Positions 18,444-27,452 of a stretch of DNA of 64,000 nucleotides are shown here, piece after piece; within the stretch, counting starts at the first letter, position 1, and every line of letters starts with the position of its first letter. Made by a program: the position numbers and the translations under genes. Source of the stretch: Lachnospiraceae bacterium. Lineage in GTDB: Bacteria > Bacillota > Clostridia > Lachnospirales > Lachnospiraceae. The notes under the pieces were generated by a model. It was not told the origin of the DNA and ran no database searches. It worked only from the letters and a program-made list of their open reading frames with translations. Location of the stretch: positions 1 to 64,000 of the forward strand of contig SVEB01000041.1 in the NCBI GenBank assembly GCA_015057635.1. The letters are read 5' to 3'.

Positions 18444-18472
18444 ATTATAGCATGAAATTCGTAAAAAATCCA
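18444..18472 (-). promoter_or_regulatory. Promoter of the hydrogenase operon
   Basis: On the minus strand: TGGATT (18467-18472), a 17-nt spacer and TATAAT (18444-18449) preceded by TGC, an extended -10. The 18351-18748 region is shared with the divergent cluster, so a common regulator could bind here. I recognised no operator. Confidence 0.65.
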
Positions 18473-18660
18473 CAGTGATATATATTTAACAAAATGCCGG
18501 AACATAAAACGTGGATTCCAACATGAAACCAGGAAAATGTTAAAAAAATACAAGGTTCATACATTTATTGTAGACTATTTTTCACAATTTGCAAGCGCGA
18601 AATTCCATTTTCAAGTTAAAAAGTTAACAAATTTTGGTTATAACGAGAGGGGTTCCTTCC

Positions 18661-18689
18661 TTGTTTTATGAGACTGGCAATGTTATACT
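18661..18689 (+). promoter_or_regulatory. Promoter of the DRTGG/HydS cluster
   Basis: TTGTTT (18661-18666), a 17-nt spacer and TATACT (18684-18689), about 60 bp before the first start codon. Confidence 0.6.
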
Positions 18690-18748
18690 AAATAGAAGAT
18701 ATTTCCATTTTAAAAATGTGCATTTTGCTAAGAAGCGGAGGATGTCAG

Positions 18749-19099
18749 ATGACGGTTGAAGATGTGAGGAATGTGCTGGGCGCAAGGGTGATCTGCGGAG
18801 AGGAACATCTGAAAAGAGAGGTCCATACCGCCTGTGGTGCGGATATGATGAGCGATGTACTGGCTTTCGTAAAGGATCAGTGTGTACTGTTAACCGGGCT
18901 TTGCAACACACAGGTGATCCGTACGGCACAGATGATGGATGTGGTATGTATTGTGTTTGTTCGGGGGAAGAAGCCGGATCAGGCAATGACTGAGCTCGCG
19001 AAGGAATGTGAGATTCCGCTTCTTTGCACCGGACACCGGATGTTCTCGGCATGCGGGATGTTATACGAGAGCGGATTACGCGGAGGTGCATCCTATTGA
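18749..19099 (+). CDS. DRTGG-domain protein
   Basis: A 116-aa protein consisting of a single DRTGG-like domain (VEDVRNVLGARVICGEE at the start, then alternating strands and helices to about residue 110). DRTGG domains occur beside CBS domains and in phosphotransacetylase and are thought to bind ligands. Start ATG 18749 has GGAGG upstream. It overlaps the next gene by 4 bp (TTGA). A second DRTGG gene lies at 20849 in the same cluster, so the two may form a heterodimer. Confidence 0.72.
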   Translation: MTVEDVRNVLGARVICGEEHLKREVHTACGADMMSDVLAFVKDQCVLLTGLCNTQVIRTAQMMDVVCIVFVRGKKPDQAMTELAKECEIPLLCTGHRMFSACGMLYESGLRGGASY

Positions 19100-19521
19100 A
19101 TGAAAAGATTCATCTTAGCTATGTGATACCGGGAGATGATTTTACAAGAGCCGGAGAGGCGTCCGGAGAGGTAAAGAAGAAGTTAAAGCAGATGGGCGTG
19201 CCCCCGGAAGCGATAAGAAAGGTTGCAATCTCCATGTATGAAGGGGAGATTAATATGGTGATTCATGCAAATGGAGGAATGATCGATGTGGATATCTCAA
19301 CATCGGATATCACCATTGTATTAGAAGATCATGGTCCTGGCATTGAGAATGTAGCGCTTGCGATGCAGGCAGGATACTCAACGGCGCCGGATAAGGTTCG
19401 GGCTCTTGGGTTTGGGGCCGGAATGGGACTGCCGAATATGAAGAAATATTCCGATGAGTTGATTATTGATACAAAACCGGGGTATGGAACAAAAGTCACC
19501 CTTGTGGTGAAGATTGGATAG
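19096..19521 (+). CDS. Anti-sigma-type ATP-binding protein
   Basis: A 141-aa GHKL ATPase of the SpoIIAB/RsbW class. The N box is in SMYEGEINMVIHANGG, the G1 box is LEDHGPGIENV, and the G2 region is GFGAGMGLPNM. It probably starts at TTG 19096, which overlaps the preceding stop codon and follows GGAGGTG; an ATG start in this frame would be far inside. Such proteins bind or phosphorylate partner regulators. Its place between DRTGG and HydS-like genes suggests a redox-signalling switch rather than a classical sigma-factor antagonist. Confidence 0.78.
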   Translation: MNEKIHLSYVIPGDDFTRAGEASGEVKKKLKQMGVPPEAIRKVAISMYEGEINMVIHANGGMIDVDISTSDITIVLEDHGPGIENVALAMQAGYSTAPDKVRALGFGAGMGLPNMKKYSDELIIDTKPGYGTKVTLVVKIG

Positions 19522-19557
19522 AGAATATGAAAACAGTTCAAATCAGGGGGGGTTGGC

Positions 19558-20862
19558 ATGAGTGGATTCTACACCTCTGTCCGGCTTGATGAAAGCCTGT
19601 GCAAAGGATGCATCAATTGCATTAAGCGCTGCCCGACGGAGGCCATCCGGGTACGGAATGGAAAAGCAAGAATTACAAAGGAATTCTGCATCGACTGCGG
19701 GGAATGTATCAGAATGTGCAAACACCATGCGAAATATTCTACCTATGACACGTTGCAATCAAGGGAAAAGTATGACTATACGGTAGCCCTTCCGGCACCA
19801 AGCCTATATGGACAGGTGAACAATATCGACGATGTGAACCTGGTTTTACATGCACTGATCAAGATGGGGTTTAACGATGTATTTGAGGTAGGATGTGCGG
19901 CAGAATATGTATCCCGCCTTACAAGAGAGTATTTAGAATCACATAAGGAAAAATGGCCGTTAATCAGCACCGCGTGCCCATCGGTCACAAGGCTTATCAG
20001 GGTCCGGTTCCCGAATCTGATTGAGCATCTGCTTCCGATTAAGGCACCGGTTGATTTGGCAGCCGAAATCGCAAGAAAGGAAGCGATGAAAAAGACAGGG
20101 CTTCCCTCAAAAAAGATCGGCATCTTTTTCTTATCTCCATGTCCGGCTAAGGTGACGGCGGCAAAGAATCCGCTTGGCTATGAATCCACCGATGTGGACG
20201 AGGTGCTGGCGATGAAGGACATTTACCCGGAATTAATCCGGAATATGAAAGAAGCGGCAAAAGAGCCATTCTTGGAGGACCTGACGACGGCAGGGAAAAT
20301 CGGGATCGGTTGGGGAAGCAGCGGCGGCGAGGCAGGAGGACTGCTAACGGACAGTTATCTGGCGGCAGATGGCATTGAGAATGTGATACGGGTGTTGGAA
20401 GATATGGAGGATCAGAAGTTTCGGAATTTAGCGTTTATTGAACTAAATGCCTGCAACGGCGGCTGTGTAGGAGGCGTGCTTACGGTGGAAAATCCATATG
20501 TGGCAAAAGTAAAGCTTGCTTCTCTCAGAAAATATCTGCCGGTTGCAAGGAATCACAGTGTTTCTTATGACTTAAACCCGTATTGGACAAAGAAAGTTAA
20601 GTATGAGCCGGTATTCACGCTTGGAAGCAGCTTAGAGGAGAGCTTAAACCGTATGGCCAAGGTGGAAGAGCTGATGAAGAAGTTCCCGGGGCTTGACTGT
20701 GGATGCTGCGGGGCACCGACGTGTCTTGCGTTGGCGGAGGATATTGCAAGGGGAATCGCGGAGGAGAAAGACTGCATCCATATCCTGCGTGCGTATGTGG
20801 ATCAGCTTTCGAATCAAATGGAATCGGAGAAAGAGAAGGGGGAAAACAATGACAGTCAGTGA
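19558..20862 (+). CDS. HydS-like [FeFe] hydrogenase homologue, probably sensory
   Basis: A 434-aa protein: two 4Fe-4S sites (CKGCINCIKRC and CIDCGECIRMC), then an H-cluster-type domain, then a C-terminal cluster motif (CGCCGAPTC). The four H-cluster cysteines are kept in STACPS, SPCPAK and NACNGGCVGG. The proton-transfer cysteine of active enzymes is alanine (TAC instead of TCC), as described for the putative sensory hydrogenase HydS of Thermotoga. Context beside hydABC and an ATPase also fits a sensor. Enzymatic H2 turnover is unlikely to be its main job, but this is inference. Confidence 0.85.
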   Translation: MSGFYTSVRLDESLCKGCINCIKRCPTEAIRVRNGKARITKEFCIDCGECIRMCKHHAKYSTYDTLQSREKYDYTVALPAPSLYGQVNNIDDVNLVLHALIKMGFNDVFEVGCAAEYVSRLTREYLESHKEKWPLISTACPSVTRLIRVRFPNLIEHLLPIKAPVDLAAEIARKEAMKKTGLPSKKIGIFFLSPCPAKVTAAKNPLGYESTDVDEVLAMKDIYPELIRNMKEAAKEPFLEDLTTAGKIGIGWGSSGGEAGGLLTDSYLAADGIENVIRVLEDMEDQKFRNLAFIELNACNGGCVGGVLTVENPYVAKVKLASLRKYLPVARNHSVSYDLNPYWTKKVKYEPVFTLGSSLEESLNRMAKVEELMKKFPGLDCGCCGAPTCLALAEDIARGIAEEKDCIHILRAYVDQLSNQMESEKEKGENNDSQ

Positions 20863-21172
20863 TCTTTTATCAAGTGGTGCGTATACCGTGATTGCAAGAG
20901 GAAAGGATGCCAAAATCACAGGGGTATATTGCTGTGATCTTTTAAGCATTGCGATGTCCCATATGAAAAATGGGATGGCGTGGGTTACTGTGATGGCAAA
21001 TCGGAATACACTTGCCGTGGCACAGTTAGCCGATGCGGGATGCATTATTTTAGCGGAAGGGACCGTGCTTGATGAGGAGTCCGCAAAGAAGGCGGAAGAA
21101 GAAAACATTACGGTCTTAGCATCGGATAAGCCGATTTTTGAGACGGCACTTGCCGTATATGAGAAATTATGA
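20849..21172 (+). CDS. Second DRTGG-domain protein
   Basis: A 107-aa single-domain protein beginning MTVSDLLSSGAYTVIA and carrying the ITGVYCCDLLS segment typical of these small DRTGG proteins. Its start overlaps the HydS-like gene by 14 bp with a GGGGGAA ribosome site, so translation is coupled. It is a paralogue by architecture of the protein at 18749. Ligand binding is inferred from the family. Confidence 0.72.
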   Translation: MTVSDLLSSGAYTVIARGKDAKITGVYCCDLLSIAMSHMKNGMAWVTVMANRNTLAVAQLADAGCIILAEGTVLDEESAKKAEEENITVLASDKPIFETALAVYEKL

Positions 21173-21912
21173 TGGAAAAGGATGAATGGAAGAGGCTTTA
21201 TTATGATTTTCATATCCACACCTGTCTGTCCCCATGTGGGGATGAAGATATGACGCCGGCCAATATTGTAATGATGGCAAAATTGAAAGGGCTTGATGTG
21301 ATTGCAATCACGGATCATAATACATGCCGAAACTGTGAGGCGGCAATCAAACAGGGGGAAAGGCATGGAATGCTTGTGATACCGGGGATGGAATTAACAA
21401 CAAAGGAGGAAGTGCATGTGCTCTTCCTCTTTTCTAGTCTTTGTGAGGCTGAAAAGTTTGATTCCTATGTGTATGAACATCTGATCAAAGTAAGGAATGT
21501 ACCGGAATTTTTCGGAAGACAGCTGGTAATGGATGAGGAGGATCAGATCATAAAGGAAGAGGAGATGCTTTTGATTCAGGCGACCGATATCCCATTTTCG
21601 GGGCTTTCAAAGTTAGCAGACACCTATCATGGATTGATGATTCCGGCGCACATTGAAAAGGGAAGCAACAGCTTGTTAAGCAATCTGGGGTTTATACCGA
21701 AGGAGAGTACATTTTTGGTTGCGGAAGTAGCAGGAATTAGAAGAGAAGAGGAATTAAAGAGGGAAAACCCCTATTTAGAAGGCTGTCGGCTGATTCGGGA
21801 TTCAGATGCCCATGCGCTTGGTATGATCAGTGAGGCCAAACATGTGATCATGGCGGGGGAAAGAAGCAGAGAAGCCATTTTACAGGCACTTTTGGGGAAG
21901 GGCTGCGAGTGA
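21169..21912 (+). CDS. PHP-domain metal-dependent phosphoesterase
   Basis: A 247-aa PHP-domain protein. Metal ligands are visible in DFHIHTCLSPCG, the ITDHNTC motif, the glutamate of PGMELTT, a histidine in PAHIEKG and the DSDAHALG end. PHP proteins hydrolyse phosphoesters such as nucleotides or histidinol phosphate. This one ends the five-gene cluster and overlaps the preceding stop codon. In clostridia it commonly accompanies HydS-like genes; the substrate is not known. Confidence 0.85.
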   Translation: MMEKDEWKRLYYDFHIHTCLSPCGDEDMTPANIVMMAKLKGLDVIAITDHNTCRNCEAAIKQGERHGMLVIPGMELTTKEEVHVLFLFSSLCEAEKFDSYVYEHLIKVRNVPEFFGRQLVMDEEDQIIKEEEMLLIQATDIPFSGLSKLADTYHGLMIPAHIEKGSNSLLSNLGFIPKESTFLVAEVAGIRREEELKRENPYLEGCRLIRDSDAHALGMISEAKHVIMAGERSREAILQALLGKGCE

Positions 21913-22126
21913 TAAAGAAATGCGGTTTGATAAGAGATGGGATAGGGAGTAAAAAAGTCTGCGATAAACGTATTTTTTTCTTTTCCGAAAGAGGCTGGAA
22001 CGAAAGAGTAGAAACTAGGTAAGAAAAGAAACAGTGGGTCTTTAATAAAAACAGAAATCAGCCGATATACTGAATAAATCGGACTGTAACCAAGGATGGT
22101 GACAGGAAAAGCCACGGAGGGATTAG

Positions 22127-22711
22127 ATGAGAATTCAGGAAAACACTTATGCGAACTTTGCATATAAGACAGAGACCACAAAAAACGAAAAGGAAAAGAA
22201 GTCAAGCACCGTGACCGGAATGGCAAAGGAAGAAGCGGCAGCTGTTTATGAAAAGAGCGAAAAAGCGACCTCTGCCGTTACGAAGAAAGCGGATCGTCAG
22301 ACAATTGAAAGGATGAAGAAGGAAGTAGAAGAAAAGACGGCTGCGCTTCGCAATCTGGTCGAGAATATGATGGCGAAACAGGGAACGGCTGTGCTTAGTG
22401 AGCGACAGATGTATGCAGAACTTCGTGCCGGCACATTAGAAGTATCGGAAGAGATAGTGGAACAGGCGAAAGCCGATATCTCTGAGGATGGATACTGGGG
22501 AGTGGAACAGACATCTGAAAGAATGGTATCCTTTGCGAAGGCATTAAGCGGCAATGATCCGAAAAAGGCGGATACTATGATCGCAGCTGTAAAGAAAGGC
22601 TTTGAACAGGCAAGAAAATCCTGGGGAGATGAGCTTCCAGGGCTTTGCAAAGAGACGCTTGATTTAACGGTAAGCAAGTTAGAATCTTGGAAATCAGGAT
22701 ACGAAAAATAA
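22127..22711 (+). CDS. Conserved hypothetical protein
   Basis: A 194-aa charged, mostly helical, soluble protein. The N-terminal 45 residues are lysine- and glutamate-rich and look disordered; about 55-100 is a likely coiled coil. The C-terminal half contains GYWGVEQTSERMVSFA and WGDELPGLC, which read like a conserved domain that I cannot name. There is no signal peptide or membrane segment. Its own ribosome site (GGAGGG) and the downstream terminator make it a monocistronic unit. Function unknown. Confidence 0.7.
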   Translation: MRIQENTYANFAYKTETTKNEKEKKSSTVTGMAKEEAAAVYEKSEKATSAVTKKADRQTIERMKKEVEEKTAALRNLVENMMAKQGTAVLSERQMYAELRAGTLEVSEEIVEQAKADISEDGYWGVEQTSERMVSFAKALSGNDPKKADTMIAAVKKGFEQARKSWGDELPGLCKETLDLTVSKLESWKSGYEK

Positions 22712-22757
22712 AGTCAAATCTCAGGATGGATCAGACGAAAAACGGATGAATACTGAG

Positions 22758-22802
22758 AAAGAGGGAAGTATGACAAAATCTTTTGCCATACTTCCCTCTT
22801 TT
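22758..22802. terminator. Bidirectional terminator
   Basis: GAGGGAAGTATG and its complement form a stem that continues with CAAAA/TTTTG after one mismatch (about 17 bp). A-rich and T-rich flanks let it serve both converging genes. Confidence 0.88.
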
Positions 22803-22815
22803 ACATAGAGGCAGC

Positions 22816-24387
22816 CTAAGAGAAAGCTGGATTGATTTCCTTGATGATCAGCAGATGATCGCCAGGATAGATAGAATCGGATTCCAGATCGTTGATCTCT
22901 TTGATGGTATCCACCGTTGTATGATACATTTTAGCAATTTTCCAAAGCGTATCATCCGGTTTTACCACATAGCCAGTCATGCTTGGCATAGCCTGCAGGC
23001 GGTTTAGATCAAGCGGTTCTTCGCGGTAGTCGATTAAGAAGTCTTCACTTAACTGATCAAATACGATTACATTAAATACGATATTCGCTTTTACTTCGAC
23101 CTCTTCGGTGTCCAGCATCATAATATTGATCTGCTCTAAGTAAGCACGGATATCGAATACGCTGGTTGGTTTCAGGTCTTTGATCTCAATTAGCTGGGAG
23201 AATGGAATGGAGGCTTTGATGGCCTGGATCGGGGAGTTGTCATCCGCAGAGATATAAAGGATGCTCATATCGATCACACCTTCTGCCTGGAGTCCATTTT
23301 CCACCGGATAGACCTCATCTAGTTTTACTTCGCCGCTTCCGTGGCAGATCTGAAGAAGTCTTGGGGAATCCATGGCGATTTTGATACGGTCGGTGATGCG
23401 GGCTTTATTGGTATTCTTCATTAACAGGTTCTCATAATTGGCTTCCTTAAACATCGGGGTGATCTCGCGGTTCGGGGAGTACATATCTTTTAGGATATCT
23501 AACTGGGTTTCTTCGTAAATCTTGATATTCAGCTCTAAAACAGTCTCCACATCGATGATTCGCTCCTCACCGTCGGAGTCCGGTTTTACTTCTAAATTCT
23601 TTCCGGTGATCATCAGATTGATGTCCGGTGTCATATCCTCATTGCAGCCGTTGCAGTCAATGGTGGAGCTGAACGGAAGCTCTGTTTCATAGTATTCGAT
23701 CGGGCTTTCTTCTCCATCGCCTAAATAGAGCATGAATACCCCAAGTTCCCCTTTGATCGAGAATTTATCGGTTAAGAGGCGGATGTCTAGATTCTTTAAT
23801 TCTACTTCGTCGTATAAAATCTCGGAAATGCAGCTTTTCCCGGAAGGAAGGACGATCTCATCCCGGAAACGGTAGGAATCTTTTTTGTTGACTGCTACGC
23901 TCGTGATGTCGATCGTCTTGGAAATGGTATTGACGTCTTCTGCATTTTCAATATCGGTAACACCTTCTTCATCGTAAATGTCTTCTACTGAAACTAAGAG
24001 GCGGACAAGAGCTTTCAGGCTAAGTTTTCTGGAATTGATGATGCCGGCGTTCAGATCTTCGATCTCCCATTTTACATTCGCGTTATCCTGATTGCAGTTA
24101 TCATTCAGATTGACGGTCTCGTTAAATGGAATCTGCCCTTTTATGCTATGTATCGGGCGGCCGGATTCATCACTTAAATACAGAACGCAAAAATGTAAGG
24201 AACCATTTACATAGAGTTTGCCGTTCATTATCTTTTGATCATCAAATTTCACCTCGCCCTGTGTTTTGATCAGTTTGCTGATATCTGGTTTTGAATCTGG
24301 AACATTGAAATCATCATCAAGAGTCATCTGCAAACTGCTTTTACATTTTAATTTATTCATGTGAATATTCTTCGTAATAAGTTCCAA
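22816..24387 (-). CDS. SPOCS (DUF3794) and LysM domain protein
   Basis: A 523-aa protein with repeated DUF3794/SPOCS domains through the first ~450 residues. Each repeat contains the pattern of a beta strand ending in PF (for example GQIPFNETV, TELPFSSTID and ASIPFSQLI). A C-terminal LysM peptidoglycan- or glycan-binding domain follows (GYVVKPDDTLWKIAKMYHT). This architecture is characteristic of spore-envelope proteins in clostridia, which places it at the forespore surface or coat during sporulation. It has no signal peptide, as expected for a protein made in the mother cell. It is a single gene. Confidence 0.88.
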   Translation of the reverse strand: MELITKNIHMNKLKCKSSLQMTLDDDFNVPDSKPDISKLIKTQGEVKFDDQKIMNGKLYVNGSLHFCVLYLSDESGRPIHSIKGQIPFNETVNLNDNCNQDNANVKWEIEDLNAGIINSRKLSLKALVRLLVSVEDIYDEEGVTDIENAEDVNTISKTIDITSVAVNKKDSYRFRDEIVLPSGKSCISEILYDEVELKNLDIRLLTDKFSIKGELGVFMLYLGDGEESPIEYYETELPFSSTIDCNGCNEDMTPDINLMITGKNLEVKPDSDGEERIIDVETVLELNIKIYEETQLDILKDMYSPNREITPMFKEANYENLLMKNTNKARITDRIKIAMDSPRLLQICHGSGEVKLDEVYPVENGLQAEGVIDMSILYISADDNSPIQAIKASIPFSQLIEIKDLKPTSVFDIRAYLEQINIMMLDTEEVEVKANIVFNVIVFDQLSEDFLIDYREEPLDLNRLQAMPSMTGYVVKPDDTLWKIAKMYHTTVDTIKEINDLESDSIYPGDHLLIIKEINPAFS

Positions 24388-24545
24388 GTGATTCCCTCCT
24401 TGTGCTTAAGCTTTTACAACAAAGGACGCAGCCCCCAAAGCCCGTCTTTAAAGTACGGCATCCCACATCCTGTCTACCTCATTATATGCCTCTCAAAATT
24501 ATATTATGCCACTGGACACAACAGATGCTAAACAGACTATTTGGG

Positions 24546-24862
24546 GGGAGGAGAAAGAAAAATGCCGGCATGGTTTGCAGGGCGGGCAGGAGAGCATGGT
24601 GAGCAGCAGGAACGGCAGCGGTGGATGCGGGGCACTATATTTTTCAGATGTTCGGACGCATGAGCGGACAAAAAAGTCGCCAGTCTTCGACTATCAGACA
24701 GGAAGGCACTGTCTGCTATTCAAAGACTGACGGCTTTTTGTTCGTCATGAGCCGGACATCTTGAAAAATATAGCGCCCCGCATCCACCGCTGCCATTCCT
24801 GCCGCTCACCATGCTCTCCTGCCCGCCCTGCAAACCATGCCGGCATTTTTCTTCCTCCTCCC
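24546..24862. repeat. Long intergenic palindrome C
   Basis: A 317-bp imperfect palindrome downstream of ispE, the largest in the window. The outer arms start GGGAGGAGAAAGAAAAATGC and end in the complement. The core has GCATGAGCGGACAAAAAAG and TTTTTGTTCGTCATGAGC with the apical motif GACAG/CTGTC at 24697-24713. The rest of the 24388-25271 gap contains only two hairpins near the ispE end and no supported gene. Confidence 0.87.
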
Positions 24863-25160
24863 GCTGATTTTAGAGAGTGTTGGATGTTGAGAGGCTATGA
24901 GGGGGCCTACGATTATAGGGGGGTACACGAATTACAAGAGAAACAAAAAGAAGAAGAAAGAAGGAGAGCATGAAGAAGTGAGCGAAACGTGAAATAAGGA
25001 CGTAATGCTTTCTTGAGATTATAGAATATAGAGGGAGAACTTCAAAGAGCCGCATGATTTTTCAAAGGAGGAATTAAAAAAAGAAAAAGGAATAGAGAGC
25101 AGAGGAAAACAGGAAAGGAAATGGGAGTATAGGATAATAAGAAGGACAAGCAGAAAAATT

Positions 25161-25251
25161 AACAGCCCAGAACGAACCTGTGGGAGAGGCGATTCTGGGC
25201 TGTTAAGAGGAAGATGTTATAGGGAGACGTCAGAGAAGGGAGGACGTCTCC
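25161..25251 (-). terminator. Tandem terminators of ispE
   Basis: Two inverted repeats: AACAGCCCAGAA with its complement (25161-25204), with a T-rich tail on the minus strand, and GGAGACGTC with GACGTCTCC (25223-25251). Both lie just after the ispE stop codon. Confidence 0.75.
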
Positions 25252-25271
25252 TCAAAAATCTTCGGAAAGGA

Positions 25272-26183
25272 TTAGAATTCTTCGTCGAATTCGAGATCCT
25301 GATGGGAGTGAGCGGTGTTGTTGTTAAAGAAGCGGGTGAGGAAGGTCTGCTTGCCGTATTCGCCGATTTTGAACTGGTAAAAGGCTTTTTCCGCTTTTTT
25401 CTGGTTGTCGAAGAGACCGAATACGGTTGGACCGGAGCCGCTCATCAGGGAACCAATAGCACCGAGATCGAGCATTTCCTGCTTGATCTGGGCGATTTCC
25501 GGACATTCGGCTAGGGTTACTGGCTCTAGGACGTTGCCAAGACGGGATGTTACGCCTTTTAGGTCATTGAAAGCGATGGCTTCTAACATGCCGTCAATGT
25601 CCGGGTGGTTCGTTGTTTCATCCAGTACCAGGTTTTCGTATACAAACTTGGTGGATACGCTAACCGGAGGTTTTACGATGAGACAGTAGCAGGATGGGGC
25701 TGGCGCTAATGGGGTGAGAATCTCACCGATTCCTTCCGAAAGAGCGGTGCCGCGAAGCAGACAGAAGGGTACATCCGCACCGATCTGGACACCGAGTTCC
25801 ATTAACTGTTCAAGAGAAAGGTTGGTGTCAAAAAGCTCATTCAGGCCAAAAAGAGTGGCTGCGGCATCGGAACTTCCTCCTGCCATGCCGGCTGCTACCG
25901 GGATTTTCTTTTCTAAGTTGATATAGACGCCATCCTCAATGTGGAGGGTATCTTTAAAAAGCTTGGCGGCTGCATATACCAGATTGTTTTCGTTCGTTGG
26001 AAGGTAATGCAGGTTGGTCTTCATCATGATGCCAGGCGTGCTGGTACGTTTCATGGTAACCTTATCGTAAAGCTGTATGGTCTGCATAATCATCCTTACA
26101 TCGTGATAGCCGTTCGGACGGCGTCCGATCACGTCAAGTGCCAGGTTGATTTTCGCATACGCTTTTAAAGTTATGATATCCAT
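25272..26183 (-). CDS. ispE: 4-(cytidine 5'-diphospho)-2-C-methylerythritol kinase
   Basis: GHMP-family kinase of the MEP isoprenoid pathway, phosphorylating CDP-methylerythritol with ATP. The 303-aa protein has the N-terminal AYAKINLALDVIGRRPNGYH motif, the ATP-binding loop PVAAGMAGGSSDAAA and the C-terminal MSGSGPTVFG. The start at 26183 is chosen for AAGGAG upstream; an in-frame start 26 codons earlier has no ribosome site and adds a sequence absent from the family. The C-terminal acidic tail (DLEFDEEF) is unusual but harmless. spoIIR lies directly upstream on the same strand. Confidence 0.95.
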   Translation of the reverse strand: MDIITLKAYAKINLALDVIGRRPNGYHDVRMIMQTIQLYDKVTMKRTSTPGIMMKTNLHYLPTNENNLVYAAAKLFKDTLHIEDGVYINLEKKIPVAAGMAGGSSDAAATLFGLNELFDTNLSLEQLMELGVQIGADVPFCLLRGTALSEGIGEILTPLAPAPSCYCLIVKPPVSVSTKFVYENLVLDETTNHPDIDGMLEAIAFNDLKGVTSRLGNVLEPVTLAECPEIAQIKQEMLDLGAIGSLMSGSGPTVFGLFDNQKKAEKAFYQFKIGEYGKQTFLTRFFNNNTAHSHQDLEFDEEF

Positions 26184-26306
26184 AGGGGACTCCTTATCTT
26201 CGCTTTCAGGCCGAAGCCTTATCGTTTTTATTAAGCAATCGCTTTTGTATACAATCGTCATTTATGACAATTATAAAAGGGAAGCATGTGTTTTGCAAGA
26301 AATACC

Positions 26307-27053
26307 TTAGTCAAATAGATTCTTTACCCAGTCCACGAATTTAAAATGGATGGTTACTTTGGTGTCTTTCTCTAATATGGCATCGTATTCTTCGTCTGTT
26401 AAAAGGTATTGTAACTGTTCTTTTGATTCCTCCGGAACCACATGGTAGGTCGTATCCACAAAACAGAGCTGTGGGAACATGATGCACCACCAGTTCTTTC
26501 CGGAAGCGGTACCAAGCTCGATGCGAAGTGCTTCATATTCGCCGGCCGGCAACACAATGTCACCGTACTGCTTGATTGGGAAGGTGCTGTAGCCAACCAT
26601 GGCAGTGGCGCCATAGTCAAAGCCATTTTCGACAAGTATCTTCGAGGCGGTAGTCTCAATTTCTGAAAGATGCGTAAGAATCAGTTCCTTTGCCTCTTCT
26701 TTCGAGGTGACATTGGACAGATACGGTTTCATTTGCTCAATGACAGCTTCTTTCACTTTTAGCTTTACTGTCTGATCTTTTTCTGAATTGCTGTTTCCGA
26801 TTACATGAAAGCGGATGATCTCTTTTGCAATGCCTTGCTGGATCACATCTGTCGGGATCGCAGTATCGGCTTTTAGTGCCTGTCCGGATAAAAACATGCT
26901 TCCAAGCAGATAAATAAGATAGCCGAATATGGTGATGGAAGGAACGATTATTTTGATCAGTTGCATTTTTTTCTTTTTGGAAAGGGAAGATAACTGGGAC
27001 AGGAAATGTCTTGCGGTTTCATATTTTACATGTAAATAAGTATAGGCTTTCAT
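26307..27053 (-). CDS. spoIIR: Stage II sporulation protein R
   Basis: Signal protein secreted from the forespore that triggers SpoIIGA to process pro-sigma-E in the mother cell. The 248-aa protein has an N-terminal basic stretch and one transmembrane or signal segment (about residues 33-55), then the family core IRFHVIGNSNSEKDQ, a conserved GNxxWWCxxFP-like stretch (GKNWWCIMFPQLC) and the C-terminal region. It supports a spore-forming host. The AGGAGG ribosome site is clear. A sigma-F promoter is expected upstream, but I could not identify one in 27054-27431. Confidence 0.93.
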   Translation of the reverse strand: MKAYTYLHVKYETARHFLSQLSSLSKKKKMQLIKIIVPSITIFGYLIYLLGSMFLSGQALKADTAIPTDVIQQGIAKEIIRFHVIGNSNSEKDQTVKLKVKEAVIEQMKPYLSNVTSKEEAKELILTHLSEIETTASKILVENGFDYGATAMVGYSTFPIKQYGDIVLPAGEYEALRIELGTASGKNWWCIMFPQLCFVDTTYHVVPEESKEQLQYLLTDEEYDAILEKDTKVTIHFKFVDWVKNLFD

Positions 27054-27452
27054 AATTACCTCCTGAAAATGAAGAAGCAGGCAGCATGTCAGTCATATAT
27101 GTAAGAATGCTTCGTTTTATTTATCAAGAGTATTTCCTTATTTTCTCAGTCCTATGCCGTCTGGTTTAAAAATTGCAGAAAAAATGCTCTTCTAAATGAT
27201 TCCTGCATAAGGGAACAGAAATGGCTAGGCATCATAGAATGGAGTAATCGGGATACGATTTGAAAGCAAGAACCCGCCGAAGGAGAAGGAAATAAATGCA
27301 TGTTTTGGACTGCCCGTTCCTCCCAATTGGGCATTGAATATTTAGGGGTAACAGTGTAAAATAAAAAGAACGAACAAGCAAAAAAAGACGAGAATATTTA
27401 TTTTTAGTCGCCTTTTGGTAAGTTAATAGGTATGGCAGAAAGGAAGAATATC
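27054..27452. other. Divergent intergenic region spoIIR/ddl
   Basis: This 399-bp gap between divergent genes should hold both promoters. A run of A residues and weak AT-rich elements are visible near 27360-27420, but no convincing -35/-10 pair, repeat or RNA element. Confidence 0.4.

Noticed and set aside
19558-20862. HydS-like protein as a second H2-producing hydrogenase
   Set aside because: The proton-transfer cysteine is alanine and the gene sits in a regulator-like cluster; a sensory role is more likely.
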